55,424 nucleotides of DNA from Scytalidium lignicola (GCA_002812745.2 NCSJ02000287.1:1-55424), one strand, 5' to 3'. Shown: positions 22,401 through 33,651, numbered from the stretch's first letter. Program-made: numbers and translations. Notes: a model not told the origin generated them from the sequence alone.

Positions 22401-25162
22401 GTCTGTAGCAGTCACTGTAGAGCAAGATGACGACGAAGCCGATGTTGAGGTGCTTGTCTGCCTATCCGATTCTGGTTCCGATGAATATGTAGGATTGCCG
22501 TCGTATCCAATGCTACAGATCGTGTCAGCCTCATTCAACAGATAGTAATATTATAAACTCACGTAATAGAAGGGAAGTCTGATGAAAATCCTGGCGGTCT
22601 AATTCCGGGTGGTGGAGGCGGGTAGATACCGGGCACTAGATCAAATTTAGCAGATGATCACATACGTTGGGAAACAGAATAAACATACGAGTGAAACCAA
22701 AGAGATCAAATCCACTAGAGCCGGGAGGACAAAACTTTACTCCTATTAGCTATTATCACGCATGTAAAACTACTTGGCTTACCCAACAGCCACAAATCAA
22801 GCAAGGGAGGTGTGGAACCCATGCTAGGAATGGAGCGCCTGAGCCTTGTGAGCCACTACTGGTCGTTGTAACCTAAATTAAAATGAGCTTTCACATAATA
22901 GAAGAGTGGTAAATCAGGGGTTTCTTACATATATATGTGTTCCAGTCGTGGCTGTGCCCGTTGTGACCGGTCCAGTTGTTTCTGCGCTGACAGATATATC
23001 AGGCGGCCAGGTTGAGAATACTGGAAGTGGTCCTGTCGAAGTTGGTGGGTTTTCGGTAGATAAACTTGCCGCTGGTGTAGCAGAGACATCGCCCAGAGTG
23101 ACACCATCCGTTGTCAAAGTAGATCCAGGTGAAGGGAAAGGAACTGTATCAGTCCCGATAACTATACCGCTCGGACCAATAATAATTGCTGATCCATCGG
23201 GTTCAGTGATGGTCTGAGAACCGGTTCCAATTGTATAAGTGGTCCCATCCAGGACAATTTCGGATGTTGGGGAAGATGCTGGAGCAGAGGATGGAGCACC
23301 ATTTCCTCCGGGCTCTAATGTAAATGTCAAGCCATCTGAAGTGATGGTGGTAGGAGCAGTGATCCTAGGGAAAGTTATGGTATCAGATCCGATAACAATT
23401 CCACTCGGCCCGAGTGTGATTGTTTCCCCATTTGGCTCCGTCAAGACCTCGGAAGAAGTAGGGAAATTTATTGTTGATCCACCTATGACGATTCCTCCAG
23501 GGCCCGAACTTTGTGGAGCGCTTTGTGGTGCACTTTGTGGAGAAGATAGCGGTAATGTTTCAGTCGTCCCAGAAATCGTAGTAAGTGACCCGTCAGGTTC
23601 GGTGGAGACAGACGGAGGAATTGTCGTGACGATGCTACTTTGAGAGGATCCTGGAAGAAGAGTTTCAGTAGTTCCAGGAATAGTTGTCAATGAGCCATCT
23701 GGTTCCGTTGAAACTGATGGAGGAATAGTTGTTACACTAGGGCTAGTCCCAGAAGACTGCGGTTGAAGCGTTTCTGTGGTGCCAGGAATTGTTGTTAATG
23801 AGCCGTCTGGTTCAGTAGACACTGATGGGGGGATAACGGAAATAATAGGCCCAGTTCCAGAGGATTGTGTTTGTGATCCAAGAGTTTCAGTAGTACCTGG
23901 AATTGTAGTTAATGATCCATCTGGCTCTGTAGACACTGATGGAGGTATAACTGTAACACTAGGGCCAGATCCAGAAGGGCCTGGTGGAAGTGTCTCGGTC
24001 GTTCCAGGAATTGTCGTGATTGATCCATCCGGCTCAGTGGAAACCGATGGAGATATAACGATTACAGATCCACTTTGCGAAGCAGAACTTATGGGAAAGG
24101 TTTCTGTCGATCCTGGAATTGTAGATTGGGAACCATTTGGAAGCGTCACAGTGCTTGGCAAAATAGTTGATATTGACTCGCTGCCTGTGAAAGACTGCGA
24201 AGAACGTGAGGAAAAGCTCAGTATTGAGGCCGTAGAGCTGCTCGTAGACCTCGATGATCGAGTTGTTGATGTTATGAATGTGGTAGTGGTAGAACTACTC
24301 GATGATGGCGGCCCTACTGATATCGACGTTGAGGTCGAAGAAGGAGAAGAAACATGGGAAGAGACGTGGGAAGGAGACGGTGTGGAACTTGGAGTGCTAG
24401 TTCCTGTTCCTGTGCCAGATCCTGGAGATTTAGGACACGGGGAAATATATGGTCCACAAGCATACTGACCCGATATTTTTGGTGCGCAAATGGGGCAGAG
24501 AAAATTCTCAGCGCAGATATACAAAGCAGGATCATAGCACTGCGGAAATGGGGCGTCAACACCGTGCCACGGCGCTTCAAGACGAGTCGGATCTTGGACC
24601 ATACACAACAATGTGCCTCGTCCACAGCTCCCACCACCTGTCGAGCCAGGTTGTGAAGGAACCGTACTTGAAGGAGATCCGGAATTCTCAGTTGATGACG
24701 GAGGAGCGGTTGCAGTTTCATACGGACCGCATGCATACTGCCCTGGAATTTTAGGTGTTCCAATTGGACAGAGAAAGTTATCAGAGCAGACATAGGCATT
24801 TGGGTCGTAGCATTGTGGAAATGGAGCGGATACTCGATGCCAAGGAGCTTCTTTTCTAGTAGGGTCTTCAACATCACAGACTAGAAGTCCTGATCCGCAA
24901 TCTGAAGACTGTCTAGAATTAAGAAGCTTGGAAAACCGGCTCCATATTGATGAAGGAGATGGTTTTGTCAGAGATGCGTAAACGATCTCTGTCTTAACCT
25001 CAGTTACAGAGGATACATCTCTCTTCTCTAGACACAAGTTAACAAACAGTTGTAAGAGGCTTAAAAGGAACAGTGGAAATACATACTTTTGGCTAGAGCG
25101 AGTCCAAACAAACAGAGATAGACCCAGAAAATGACATGTGTGAATCCCACTGAAATCCGCAT
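19476..25162 (-). CDS. Giant secreted subtilisin (S8) with two CBM52-like modules
   Basis: Predicted extracellular serine protease. Twelve exons (25162-25087, 25027-22929, 22872-22783, 22749-22689, 22635-22563, 22512-21957, 21895-21566, 21518-21153, 21018-20935, 20886-20613, 20559-19648, 19582-19476) give 1,675 residues in consistent phase. Order: signal peptide 1-24, then KKR; two Cys-rich modules at about 68-128 and 159-219 sharing PFPQCYDP and FLCPI, resembling CBM52 of fungal beta-1,3-glucanases; a Ser/Thr/Pro stalk to about 725 with tandem repeats; a Pro-rich segment; a Cys-pair Ser/Thr segment; then S8 with Asp1087 (IIDTG), His1145 (GHGTAM) and Ser1335 (GTSEAAATVAG); a second Ser/Thr linker and a Cys-rich tail. 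The triad is complete. Weak point: intron 22782-22750 is only 33 nt, so the modules and the protease could be two genes. Confidence 0.8.
23550..24170 (-). repeat. Tandem repeats in the protease stalk (coding)
   Basis: Five closely similar copies of a Ser/Thr-rich unit with core STEPDGSLTTIPGTTETL, plus one diverged copy at the N-terminal side, are spaced by about 35-40 codons. The unit is Thr/Ser-rich and likely heavily O-glycosylated, as in extended cell-wall or mucin-like spacers. Similar but looser units (EPDGSA, EPNGET) continue toward 23150. Confidence 0.85.
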
Positions 25163-25766
25163 GATTTAGTTAATTCTCTGTTTATACAAACCAAAGAAAA
25201 TATTGAACGTTTGTAAACTAAAGAATGGATGAATGGTTACAATTAGTGTAGCACATTTGTCCTGCCATGCTTTTTAAACCAGAAACTTGATAATATAGCT
25301 TAACCCTGTGGTCAGAGTTTATACTAATCCAAACTTGATTTCTTAGCCAGCATTATCTCAATGCGTAAGCTGACGCCGAAGCTATCTTCTGCTCTTTGAC
25401 CAATAGAAGTCAGTATGCCCATGAAGCTTTTAGGTCTTACGTAGTGATAGCGGGGAAGCTTTCTGTGGTGGTTGAGTGACAATGAAGTGATTATCTGTGG
25501 CTGAGGAGGTGTGCCTTGAGGCACAGGAACAAACTGACGATAGAGGAGGGGTAGGGATATTTGTCCGTTATATTTTGCAGGGAAAAAAAGACCTAGGATC
25601 AGTTAGACATGCATCCTTGCCTATATTCATGACTCACTTTGAATATTTCGGCTTTTGAATTTTGATATCATTTCTGAGCACATACCACAACAGCCTAAGT
25701 CATTTGCGTATATCACCAGCCTGGTTTGTACTTCAAATATAAATTTATACCTCTTTTTATCTTGTT
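25163..25766. other. Intergenic region
   Basis: Holds the promoter of the protease gene and the 3' flank of the DUF7730-like gene. No gene recognised. Confidence 0.5.
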
Positions 25767-26489
25767 TCACGTAAAACCGGTTGACCAGTCCCTGCACTCC
25801 CGCAAAATATCTCTTCTCTCCTCATTGAGGCGGTTTCCATCAATCCACAATCTTTCGACTCCCTCGAAAACTTTGACTAACCCCATGACTTGATCCATCA
25901 ACCTCTCCTTGCCAGGTGGCCCGCCTTTCAAGCCGCTCACGAAGCCAAAGTAGATCCTCACAGTCCGCAGGGCTGGAAGCTCTGTCCTCAAGAAAGCCCA
26001 AGCTTCCCTGTGACGGCTGTTTGCATTCTTCGCTTGTAAACTGGCCTCATCACTTAATAATGATAGCGCCTTCAGATTGATCACAGTAGACACTGCAATG
26101 TGCTTGACCAATGACTTTTTGTCTCCTACTAAGTCCAACCAGCGCTTTACTCTGGCTACACTGGTTGTGTCAGAAAACTCGAAGATGAAGTTGCCGCCAT
26201 AGAGCACCTCAATTGCCTCGGCTGTGAGTTGGTGGTTGAGGCGCAGGAGCCTGCTCATGGGCTCCTTACCCCAGAAGCCATAGATGTGTGAGTTGGGCGA
26301 GCTGCGCACCTTGTCGGGAAGGTCGGAAGCAAAGAGCAGGTTGACCAGCAGCGGATTGCGATTCAAGGCATAGCCCGGCGCGGGGGAGCAAATCACCAGG
26401 AAGGCGTGGTACAGGATCTGTTTCCGTAGCTCGACCGGAAGACTAAGCAAGGTGGTCGAACAGGGTGTGTCTGCGGCGGCTGGTTCCAT
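25767..26489 (-). CDS. DUF7730/F-box-like protein
   Basis: A 240-residue protein of a large ascomycete family of unknown role. Seen: LLSLPVELRKQILYHAFLV near the N-terminus (the F-box-like LP-E-R-I block) and LLRLNHQLTAEAIEVLYGGNFIFEF about 80 residues later (the LLR-C/N-Q---EA--VLY----F block). These are the hallmarks of DUF7730/2EXR-type proteins. The C-terminal part is a mixed alpha/beta region without known motifs. The frame is open upstream to 26606, but the ATG at 26489 is preferred because the extra residues are low in complexity and unlike the family. No signal peptide or membrane segment. Confidence 0.65.
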   Translation of the reverse strand: MEPAAADTPCSTTLLSLPVELRKQILYHAFLVICSPAPGYALNRNPLLVNLLFASDLPDKVRSSPNSHIYGFWGKEPMSRLLRLNHQLTAEAIEVLYGGNFIFEFSDTTSVARVKRWLDLVGDKKSLVKHIAVSTVINLKALSLLSDEASLQAKNANSRHREAWAFLRTELPALRTVRIYFGFVSGLKGGPPGKERLMDQVMGLVKVFEGVERLWIDGNRLNEERRDILRECRDWSTGFT

Positions 26490-27444
26490 GACCGTTGAGA
26501 ATGAATGTCTCGGAGGAGATTGCGTAGGGTATGGTTCTGTATGGTAGGGCATGGCACAGAGCGGTCGTGATAAAGGAATAAAGGACCAAAGGAAGAGGGG
26601 CAGCACTCGCTAAGCCGTCAGCACAAAGAAGGCTAGTTGACCGGCCAACTGCTGTTGAGTACGGATGTACGTGTAAGGCTGAAACAAAGGCACTGGGAGG
26701 CTGTCGGGCAAGATGTGTGGTTGCAGTCGGATGCACGAGAAGTCGTCACTTGAAGGGAGAGGAGGAGTCTGCGTGCTGACGTGCAGCAGGCGATCTCTCC
26801 TCGACCTCTCCGCCCACTCCATGGCATGTCTGCTGTCTGGTCCCTTGCGGGTGCAGCCACGGGGCGGGAGTCCGGGCGCTAGAAAAACTGCACAGTGCGG
26901 CGCATGTTGATCGAAGTTTATGCATCGGGGCGCGTGGCCCACGAAACTAGCCAGCTGGACAGGACTTCACGTAGCATCGGGCGATCATTGCGGCGTGGAA
27001 GGGGTGGAAGTGGTGGAAGTGGTGGGAATTGTGCGCGTTGGATTGGGGAATTAATGAATTGTGAGCGGTTTCTTCTCTTATGAACCAGGTCGGTAATAAT
27101 AAGGCTCCAAGGCTCCCGAGAGGATCCCCCTGACGCTTAGGGAAGGCGGTGTGCTGCGTTAAGGTACCATTATCGATAAGCCTGATAAGACCAAAATTTT
27201 TTATTTTTTGTATTTTCATTATAGTTAATTACAAGATCGCATTCAAAGAGCATTGAGCATTGATTTTGAATTATCAAGGAGAAACTGTATTAAGCTAGAA
27301 GTAATTGAATCAATCAATCAAATACACATAGAGAGCTAAGACAAAATGTGCAAAGCTCATGGTAAATAAAGATTTTAGATGAGCCAAAATTGTTTGTTGC
27401 TGTGATAAAAGAAAAGAGATCAAGCATAAATTCTCTATCTTGAA
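26490..27444. other. Intergenic region
   Basis: GC-rich up to about 27000, then AT-rich. Several overlapping short frames on both strands look non-coding. Promoter of the DUF7730-like gene is expected at the left. Confidence 0.5.
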
Positions 27445-27971
27445 TTAATTCCACCCGCACACAATACAATTGTCGGCCACCAGAGTTATCGTGTTGCACA
27501 CAGTCCCACCTGGAGTAGTGTAGATGTTGGCCTCGCCATTATCTCCAGTTTGACACTCATAAAAGGTCGTACTGCCCTGGTAGGAAAGCAATCCACCACA
27601 GCCGACCTGAAATCCGGGCATCGGTGGCCGGTTCAAATCGCATTGCCACTGAGTCTGTGGCTCTACATGGCAAAGTTGTCAGTTTATGAAAGAGACTATA
27701 GCAGCGGGTTTCGAGAGTATGGAGCAGCTTTACCGGTGATAAGGCAGCCACGGCCTTGAGAATCTTTGATGCTCGTGCCTGTGATGCAGAACTTCGAAGG
27801 TGGTAATCCACCACCAATTCTGGTTTGACCGTCATCAAGCTGTCCAACCGTCCCATTCTGGCCACCTGAAGCTGTGAGACCAAAGCAACAGGTAGAATTG
27901 GTGCACGAGAAAGGGCTAGATTGTGCAAGGCCCGCTAGAGCGAGAACAGCGACAACGACGAAGCTCTTCAT
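27445..27971 (-). CDS. Small secreted protein, PIR1-like C-terminal domain (tentative)
   Basis: A 151-residue predicted extracellular or cell-wall protein. Exons 27971-27734 and 27662-27445 with a 71-nt intron (GTAAAG...GTAG). Seen: a clear signal peptide (MKSFVVVAVLALAGLAQSS) followed by a Cys-containing mature chain with CCFG near residue 29. The core order is KDSQGRGCLIT, then QTQWQCDL, then a Gly-rich GF-VGC-G stretch, then STTFYEC, then IYTT and a final Cys pair. This resembles the C-terminal domain of filamentous-fungal PIR-type mannoproteins (GRG-CL, Q-QCD, FY-C), where the N-terminal repeats are missing. The assignment is from motif resemblance only; a generic secreted Cys-rich effector-like protein is the alternative. 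Confidence 0.7.
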
Positions 27972-28962
27972 GATGTAGTCTTAAAAGAACAGAAAATGAT
28001 CTTGTTGGTAATGTCTCAGAGAAATTGTTTCTGCTACAAATGTGTCCCTTACAGTTCTTATGGCCAATCGTCGGTATAGCGACCAAGTACCAGTCTTATA
28101 AACGTCTTCTAGGATGAAGACTTTTTCTCAGCCCGCACTACGCATTCAATATCCAGAAATCCATTAGCATCTTGGAATAATACGGTGTATCCCTCCCAGA
28201 ATTTACTCAATAGCTTGACAGAATACAGTTTCACGTACACAGACAGTGATTACCAGCCACATAATGCTTTGCTGAGAAACAAAAAGCTGGTCACAAGGAC
28301 GGCAGCTTCAGTTTGCATGAATGTATGATTCATTTTGCATGAAGAAATATATTGAATAACCTTCACGCCGCAGTTCAAGTGAGCACTAGACTTGAGATAG
28401 GAAGAAGCTCCGAAGGCATTCTTCATGATGCCTATATTTGTGTTCACGTAACTATCTTCTCCAGGTATCTTGACCGGGACAAATGCCCCGGAGTTATACA
28501 AATGAAAATATGGTCATATGCCACTTAGGCTGACAGAGAGGGGCATAAAAATTTCCTGCCTTGTGGCTGCAGCAATAACCAATAAGAATTCTAAAGAGAT
28601 ATCTGCAAAGAGCTTTTGTTTTCAAGGTTTGGCTAGAACATCAAAACTGGAGATGATATAGGCAAGGATAGAGAGACATACTTGACGTAAAAGAGCATCC
28701 CGCTTTCGTACCGAGGTTGCATGGGCAGGTAGGGGTGGTGCAGAACCCTGTAAGATGATGGTGGTGGGGGAGGGGCAGCAAGCTGTCAGCTCCAAAAAAT
28801 GTTTCTGGCAGAGCTCTCCTCGGAACCGCATTTGAGGGTAAGTCGCTCAAACCCCAACTCCCAAAAGATATCTTGGAAGCAAATGCTGTCCATTCGAAAT
28901 ATTTGATTGAACCAGGAGAAAAAAACCATTCAATTAATTGTTGAAGCGTAATTGAGAGCACA
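27972..28962. other. Intergenic region between divergent genes
   Basis: Nearly 1 kb separates the secreted-protein gene (minus) from the 405-residue gene (plus), so it should hold both promoters. No other gene recognised. Confidence 0.5.
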
Positions 28963-30180
28963 ATGACAGCTTTAAGCTTGATCACGGACCTACCACCCCG
29001 CTGGACTAAGCAAGACGGGCATTGGATAGAGAATTATCCATCACAATCGTTATCGCGATCCACTTCAAATGAGTCAATGACAATGGGGACGGATATCCTA
29101 GAGTCCCACGTGCTTGTCAATATTCTCAATGTCTTGAAAAAGATAGACTCCAAAATGGAGCTCCAAGCCAAAAGACTCGACGTACTGGAGACTTCTACAA
29201 TAAGTCCTAGTAGCAGCAACAGCAACAGAAGTGGTGACACTACTTTCTCGAGTGAACCTTCACTTTCCAGAGGCCAGACTGTGCGGACTTCAACCAGCAC
29301 CGAACGAACCACAGTTGATTTAGAGGCTGAAGACAGCGAGGATATAAAATATGTTCACTCGGTGTTAAAAATAAAGCAGTTCTTAGATGAAGCTGCATCT
29401 CTTGAGAACCAGGAATATCTGGACGAGATTGCCGTGCCTGAAGAACCGAAGAATCAAAATTTTGAAGCTACTGGAACTTGGGCAGATCTCCTTTGCCCCA
29501 GGACACCGGACATAGATCATTACTCCATGTCTATGTACTCCGGTGATGTGCTACAGAGTTCTAGGATGAGTTTGACGTTATCGCAACACATCGATCATAA
29601 CCTCAGACCTCCAAATCAACAAGTTCCTCCTTCTCCAGAGGCTTCAGAATCAGAAGCTAAAACCGAGGAGGATGCACAAAGCGTAATCGCTCAACAGATT
29701 GATGCCTTGCACGACATGAACGAACTCCATGTTACCGGTGAGAATGCAATGGATTCAAATATCGAGGACGTGAATACTGGGCCTGATTCCCAAGCCAACA
29801 CTCCTCGAAGAAGAATCTCAATCAACATCACAGAAACAAAAACTCGTCCCTCATACATCAGAGTTGAACTTGCATTCTATGCATTCGATAGCTGGAAGCA
29901 GGACGTAATTTGCAGAGTCAAAAACAACTCCCGGGAACTGTGGGGACAAGGGAAGATCAAAATGGATAGTCTGCGCAAATCAACACACCAGGCTAAGGAG
30001 CAAGTTGAAAAAGGACTGGTTAAAGTGAGGAGTGCATTAGAGAAAAAGCCGAACGAGGAGAACGAGAGGCTGAGATCCCTACATGAGCTGGGAATGAACA
30101 AAGGGTTGAGGGTTTTCCGGTGGAGAATCACGATTTCATTCCGAAATGTCGCGAATAATAAGGAGCAAGAGAAATCCTGA
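28963..30180 (+). CDS. Hypothetical protein, 405 residues, single exon
   Basis: I do not recognise this protein. It is one uninterrupted frame with protein-like codon use. It begins with a short Trp-containing segment, then a likely coiled coil at about residues 50-77 (VLKKIDSKMELQAKRLDVLE). A Ser/Asn-rich disordered stretch follows, then a long acidic middle part (about 115-280). A basic C-terminal third (about 285-405) mixes beta-like and helical parts, with several Lys/Arg-rich segments near 330-365. No signal peptide or membrane segment. The acidic-then-basic layout suits a scaffold or nuclear protein, but that is guesswork. Confidence 0.65.
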   Translation: MTALSLITDLPPRWTKQDGHWIENYPSQSLSRSTSNESMTMGTDILESHVLVNILNVLKKIDSKMELQAKRLDVLETSTISPSSSNSNRSGDTTFSSEPSLSRGQTVRTSTSTERTTVDLEAEDSEDIKYVHSVLKIKQFLDEAASLENQEYLDEIAVPEEPKNQNFEATGTWADLLCPRTPDIDHYSMSMYSGDVLQSSRMSLTLSQHIDHNLRPPNQQVPPSPEASESEAKTEEDAQSVIAQQIDALHDMNELHVTGENAMDSNIEDVNTGPDSQANTPRRRISINITETKTRPSYIRVELAFYAFDSWKQDVICRVKNNSRELWGQGKIKMDSLRKSTHQAKEQVEKGLVKVRSALEKKPNEENERLRSLHELGMNKGLRVFRWRITISFRNVANNKEQEKS

Positions 30181-31652
30181 TGTACTATGTATGGTACAAC
30201 TAAGGCATTGGATTGCAATAGTGGCAAACGAAACTGTCGATATTTCTTTTGTAAGATCTCCGTTGGTATATTGTTGGGAACTAAACACTCTTTTGTATCT
30301 AGGATTTCCTCTAGTATTGTATCAAATGGAATCTAATCATTATAAAATCATCAACATTTAGTACATTGCTCAAACACTAAGTGGACCTCAACAATCCAGG
30401 ACAACCCTACTCAAATTATTAACTTCATCCCAAAAATCTTTCATTGATTCCATTAGCTCATCCTAATCTCTTGGGGACTTCCACAATCCTTTTACTCCAC
30501 GCATCCCTCGTACAGTCGGGTTTAAATTCTAACATTAATCTATTTAAGCTTCCTCTAAGGAAGCCCAAGGCAGGGATTAGTGCGCCCGCCGCTAGGCGTG
30601 ACTTCTTCTGGCGCATGCGGATTGCAAATAGACTCTTTGATAGATAATTTTCTTTGAGAATGTTATGTGTTCAATGCATGTGCAGATTCCTGAATCCACA
30701 CTATATGTCCCAATATAAGGAACTTTTCAGAGAAATCTAGTTTTAGAGACTGAAGGTTAGGCATAGCAACCTCTCTAACAGTATTAGATGGCGTTTCATA
30801 GTATATGATGTTGTACAGCGACATGCTCAGCTCTCACTAGATAAGGGACGCTAGAGAAACTAAGCATTCTAAGACCATTCTTCGTGTTCAGTCATACATT
30901 TCAATGAACGCCGAGGAGAGCGCCGATAAATCTTATTCCAGAGGCCACGTAAGATCATAATTGACTTATAATATATGAGATACTTAGTGTATTTGAGCTC
31001 TAGGAAGCCGATAAATTGACTCGCGCTAGGAGTCAGAAAGGACCAGCTAGAGTAGTTCGCCTATCAGGTCCAATAAGCGCGTCATGTGCTTTGCCCTTTC
31101 ATTTTTTGTGTTCGCCCAGAGCAGTAGGTAGAACTGGATGGCGTGAGGGTCCGACGTTAGAGTTGGTAACAGCCCCGCCATCCTTCATTTGGCAGCAGGG
31201 TTAATGGGAATCCGGACATCTGAACCTCAATCACTGTAACAGTTACATACCACCTGCCATTTTCTCCTGCCTATTCTGGGTATCTCTGCCGTCTCTTTGT
31301 TACGGCGCCTTGTGGTCAATGGGACCTCAAGGGTTTGAAAGTACAAAGGGCTTGTGGGCCAGGCGGCAACGTCGTATTATAGTCGGATATTACCTATTTT
31401 AGCTATTTGTGGCTTATGCGGGAGATTTTATATGGTAAATTCTCTGTAGCAACGACCTAACGATGTGGCCCTTCTCAAAGACGCCCTTCCAAGTACATCC
31501 CTCAAGAACTCTCGGCCCCTCCATCACTTTACCCCTGCCACTTCATACCACGATATATTGCAACTGGTTCGGCTGGTGAACGGCCTTGAATATCACAAAC
31601 CACTCATCAGAAATATACAAACCTTAAGAATTCATAAAACCATCACCCCACA
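30181..31652. other. No gene seen
   Basis: About 1.5 kb between two plus-strand genes. No frame of convincing length was found. The right part should hold the promoter of the hydrolase gene. Confidence 0.5.
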
Positions 31653-32606
31653 ATGACCTCCTCAACCCTCCCTTCTAACGGCCGCCTCGTCAACATCGGC
31701 ACTCACTCTCTGGCTCTCTATACTCACGGCTCAGAGCCCAGCAGCTCCAAAGATCCAGTCGTACTATTTATCTCGGGTGTGGCAAGCGATGCCCTCAATT
31801 GGCAAGCCGTGGTGCGGCTGCTGGGTCCCTCGCTGCAAAGCTACACTTACGACCGTTCCGGCTATCACAACTCAGAGTCCTCGCCGCTCGCTCCCTCGGC
31901 CGAGAACGTTGCTCTGGAGCTCTCCCTTCTGATCGAAAAGGCGCCCATCCCGAACCCTCTGATACTTGTGGGGCACTCCTGGGCCGGCGTGCTGATGCAT
32001 GAGTACCTCGCCTTAAAGGGAACTGACCAAATCGCTGGTCTGGTGTTTGTGGACGCCAACCATGAGACAACACCACTTGTGGTGAACGTGAACGATCCAA
32101 TTCTCTGGACTGTTGCCGCGGGTGTTGAACCATACTCTGCCTGGGACGTGGAGGCAAAGCACAAGTTGACGCAGGAGGAATGGGACGCGTTGAAGGCAGC
32201 GGAAGCAACCGAGAAGTTCAAGCTGATTGCGCACAAGGAGGATTTGGAGAATTACATGCCAAGTTTCGAGACGCTGCGGAAGAAGGAGCTGAGTAAGAAG
32301 CAGCCACTGGTTGGAGATAAACCGGTTTATGTGATTGGGGGCACACGAAGCAGAGATTGGAGTGGATTGTACAAGGCGGGCGTTGCTAAAGGGAACGGGA
32401 CCGAGGAGCAGAGGAGCCATGTGAGAGAGTTGATCAAGACGGTCGATGCGAAGAATGAAGACCTTATGAAGGAATTCCTGAAACTCTCTACGAAGAGCGA
32501 GCTTGTCTTCGCTACCGAGAGTGGACACTTTGTCCAAATGACTCAGCCGGAAATTGTTGTTGATGGAGTGAAATGGGTCCTAGATAACCTACCAGCATCT
32601 TCTTAG
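31653..32606 (+). CDS. Alpha/beta hydrolase
   Basis: A 317-residue single-exon alpha/beta-fold hydrolase, probably cytosolic (no signal peptide). Seen: a strand followed by FISGVASDALNW (oxyanion-loop region), YDRSGYHNS in the position typical of epoxide-hydrolase/esterase-like members (YD-RG-G-S), the nucleophile elbow GHSWAG (Ser109), FVDAN after strand 6 and a C-terminal ESGHFVQM that supplies the catalytic His (His292). The acid is likely an Asp/Glu in the 230-245 region, not pinned down. Substrate is unknown. The coding part is clearly more GC-rich than its flanks. The ATG used has a purine at -3. Confidence 0.88.
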   Translation: MTSSTLPSNGRLVNIGTHSLALYTHGSEPSSSKDPVVLFISGVASDALNWQAVVRLLGPSLQSYTYDRSGYHNSESSPLAPSAENVALELSLLIEKAPIPNPLILVGHSWAGVLMHEYLALKGTDQIAGLVFVDANHETTPLVVNVNDPILWTVAAGVEPYSAWDVEAKHKLTQEEWDALKAAEATEKFKLIAHKEDLENYMPSFETLRKKELSKKQPLVGDKPVYVIGGTRSRDWSGLYKAGVAKGNGTEEQRSHVRELIKTVDAKNEDLMKEFLKLSTKSELVFATESGHFVQMTQPEIVVDGVKWVLDNLPASS

Positions 32607-33094
32607 TTGCGGAGAATAAGTAACATTAACACTTAGCACCCAAATCTAATGGATAACATGTATGTGAGCAACGGTGGAACGAAGCCACGTCAGATACAGA
32701 CTTGTGAAATCGATAAGATATTGTGACGGCTAGTCCTTGCACAATTCAGAATTCCAAGAAACGCCTGGAACTCCAAATTTCACAAGGCCGTAGAAACAGA
32801 ATGTAGTGGGCAAGTAAGGAGAAGTCTGGAGACTGGCGGATAAGGGCGCATTTAGACAAGATACAAGACACATAAAGGAACCGTGTGATTACTCAAGTAA
32901 CAGAATATCAACTGGCCGTTTCTATTGTCTTTTAAAGTGCATTTGAAATTCCCTACAATTTTTTGACTCTTATTCTACCAAAAATTTCTCCTCTTCTTTG
33001 CTCAATGTGTACTGAGACCGCGATCACAATTCTCAATAATGTAATGACGCCAGAATTATTTGCGATACGGTCTTGGGAACACGGATTTTCCCGT
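32607..33094. other. Intergenic region
   Basis: Convergent 3' flanks of the hydrolase gene and the transporter remnant. Nothing else recognised. Confidence 0.5.
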
Positions 33095-33300
33095 TCAGTT
33101 GGAGGCTTTGCCTCTGACTAAATAGGCAAATTCGAACGCAAGAGTGACAAAGAGTAGTAGCCCGGTGATCGATCCATATACAATGATCATGTTGGGATCA
33201 TAGGTGGCAAACGACACACCGATACCAAACAGCGAGCTCAAGGCACTGAAAAGGTTGAAAAGAGCCTGAACAGTCGACTTCATACCAAGCCAATGTAGCC
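33095..33300 (-). pseudogene. Possible remnant of a POT/PTR2 peptide transporter
   Basis: The last 60 or so codons of a minus-strand frame read like the C-terminal end of a proton-coupled oligopeptide transporter: a GMKSTVQALFNLFSALSS helix and a DPNM loop (family: MKS-VMALF-L-NA-SS---DP---), then one further hydrophobic helix and a basic tail. Upstream the frame loses resemblance and the rest of the transporter is absent, so this would be a 3' fragment. Short length makes the call weak. Confidence 0.35.
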
Positions 33301-33651
33301 GGCAAGACACCACGACAGCTCCGGGAGAAGAAGCAGAAAGAATGGTGGGAAATAGTAGAATCCCACAGAATGAGAATGAGAGTAACGGGGAGGGAGCGGG
33401 GAATGGGAAGGGGCGGACCAAGGTCAAACCAGTAATATGTGATAACCATGCCACCCCTACGCCTTCGAGGAGAGTTCGACAGTTCTTAAGTGTTGTTTGG
33501 CACCAAACTAACAGCCAATTGAAGATAAGGAAGACGAAAAGTTACAATTAACTAGATGTCGACAATTTTGCTTTTGTTTATAGCTATGTTTGCTTTTCTC
33601 TCTCTCGCGCGCGTGCGTGCGCATACTTCCACCTCCATCTAGCCCTATTCC

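Noticed and set aside
23239..24468. Plus-strand frames of 134 and 230 codons
   Set aside because: Antisense shadows of the protease stalk repeats; composition (Gly/Val/Asp-rich) mirrors the Ser/Thr/Pro repeats on the true strand.
31795..32537. Minus-strand frames of 120-175 codons
   Set aside because: Antisense to a GC-rich hydrolase gene whose catalytic motifs are all on the plus strand.
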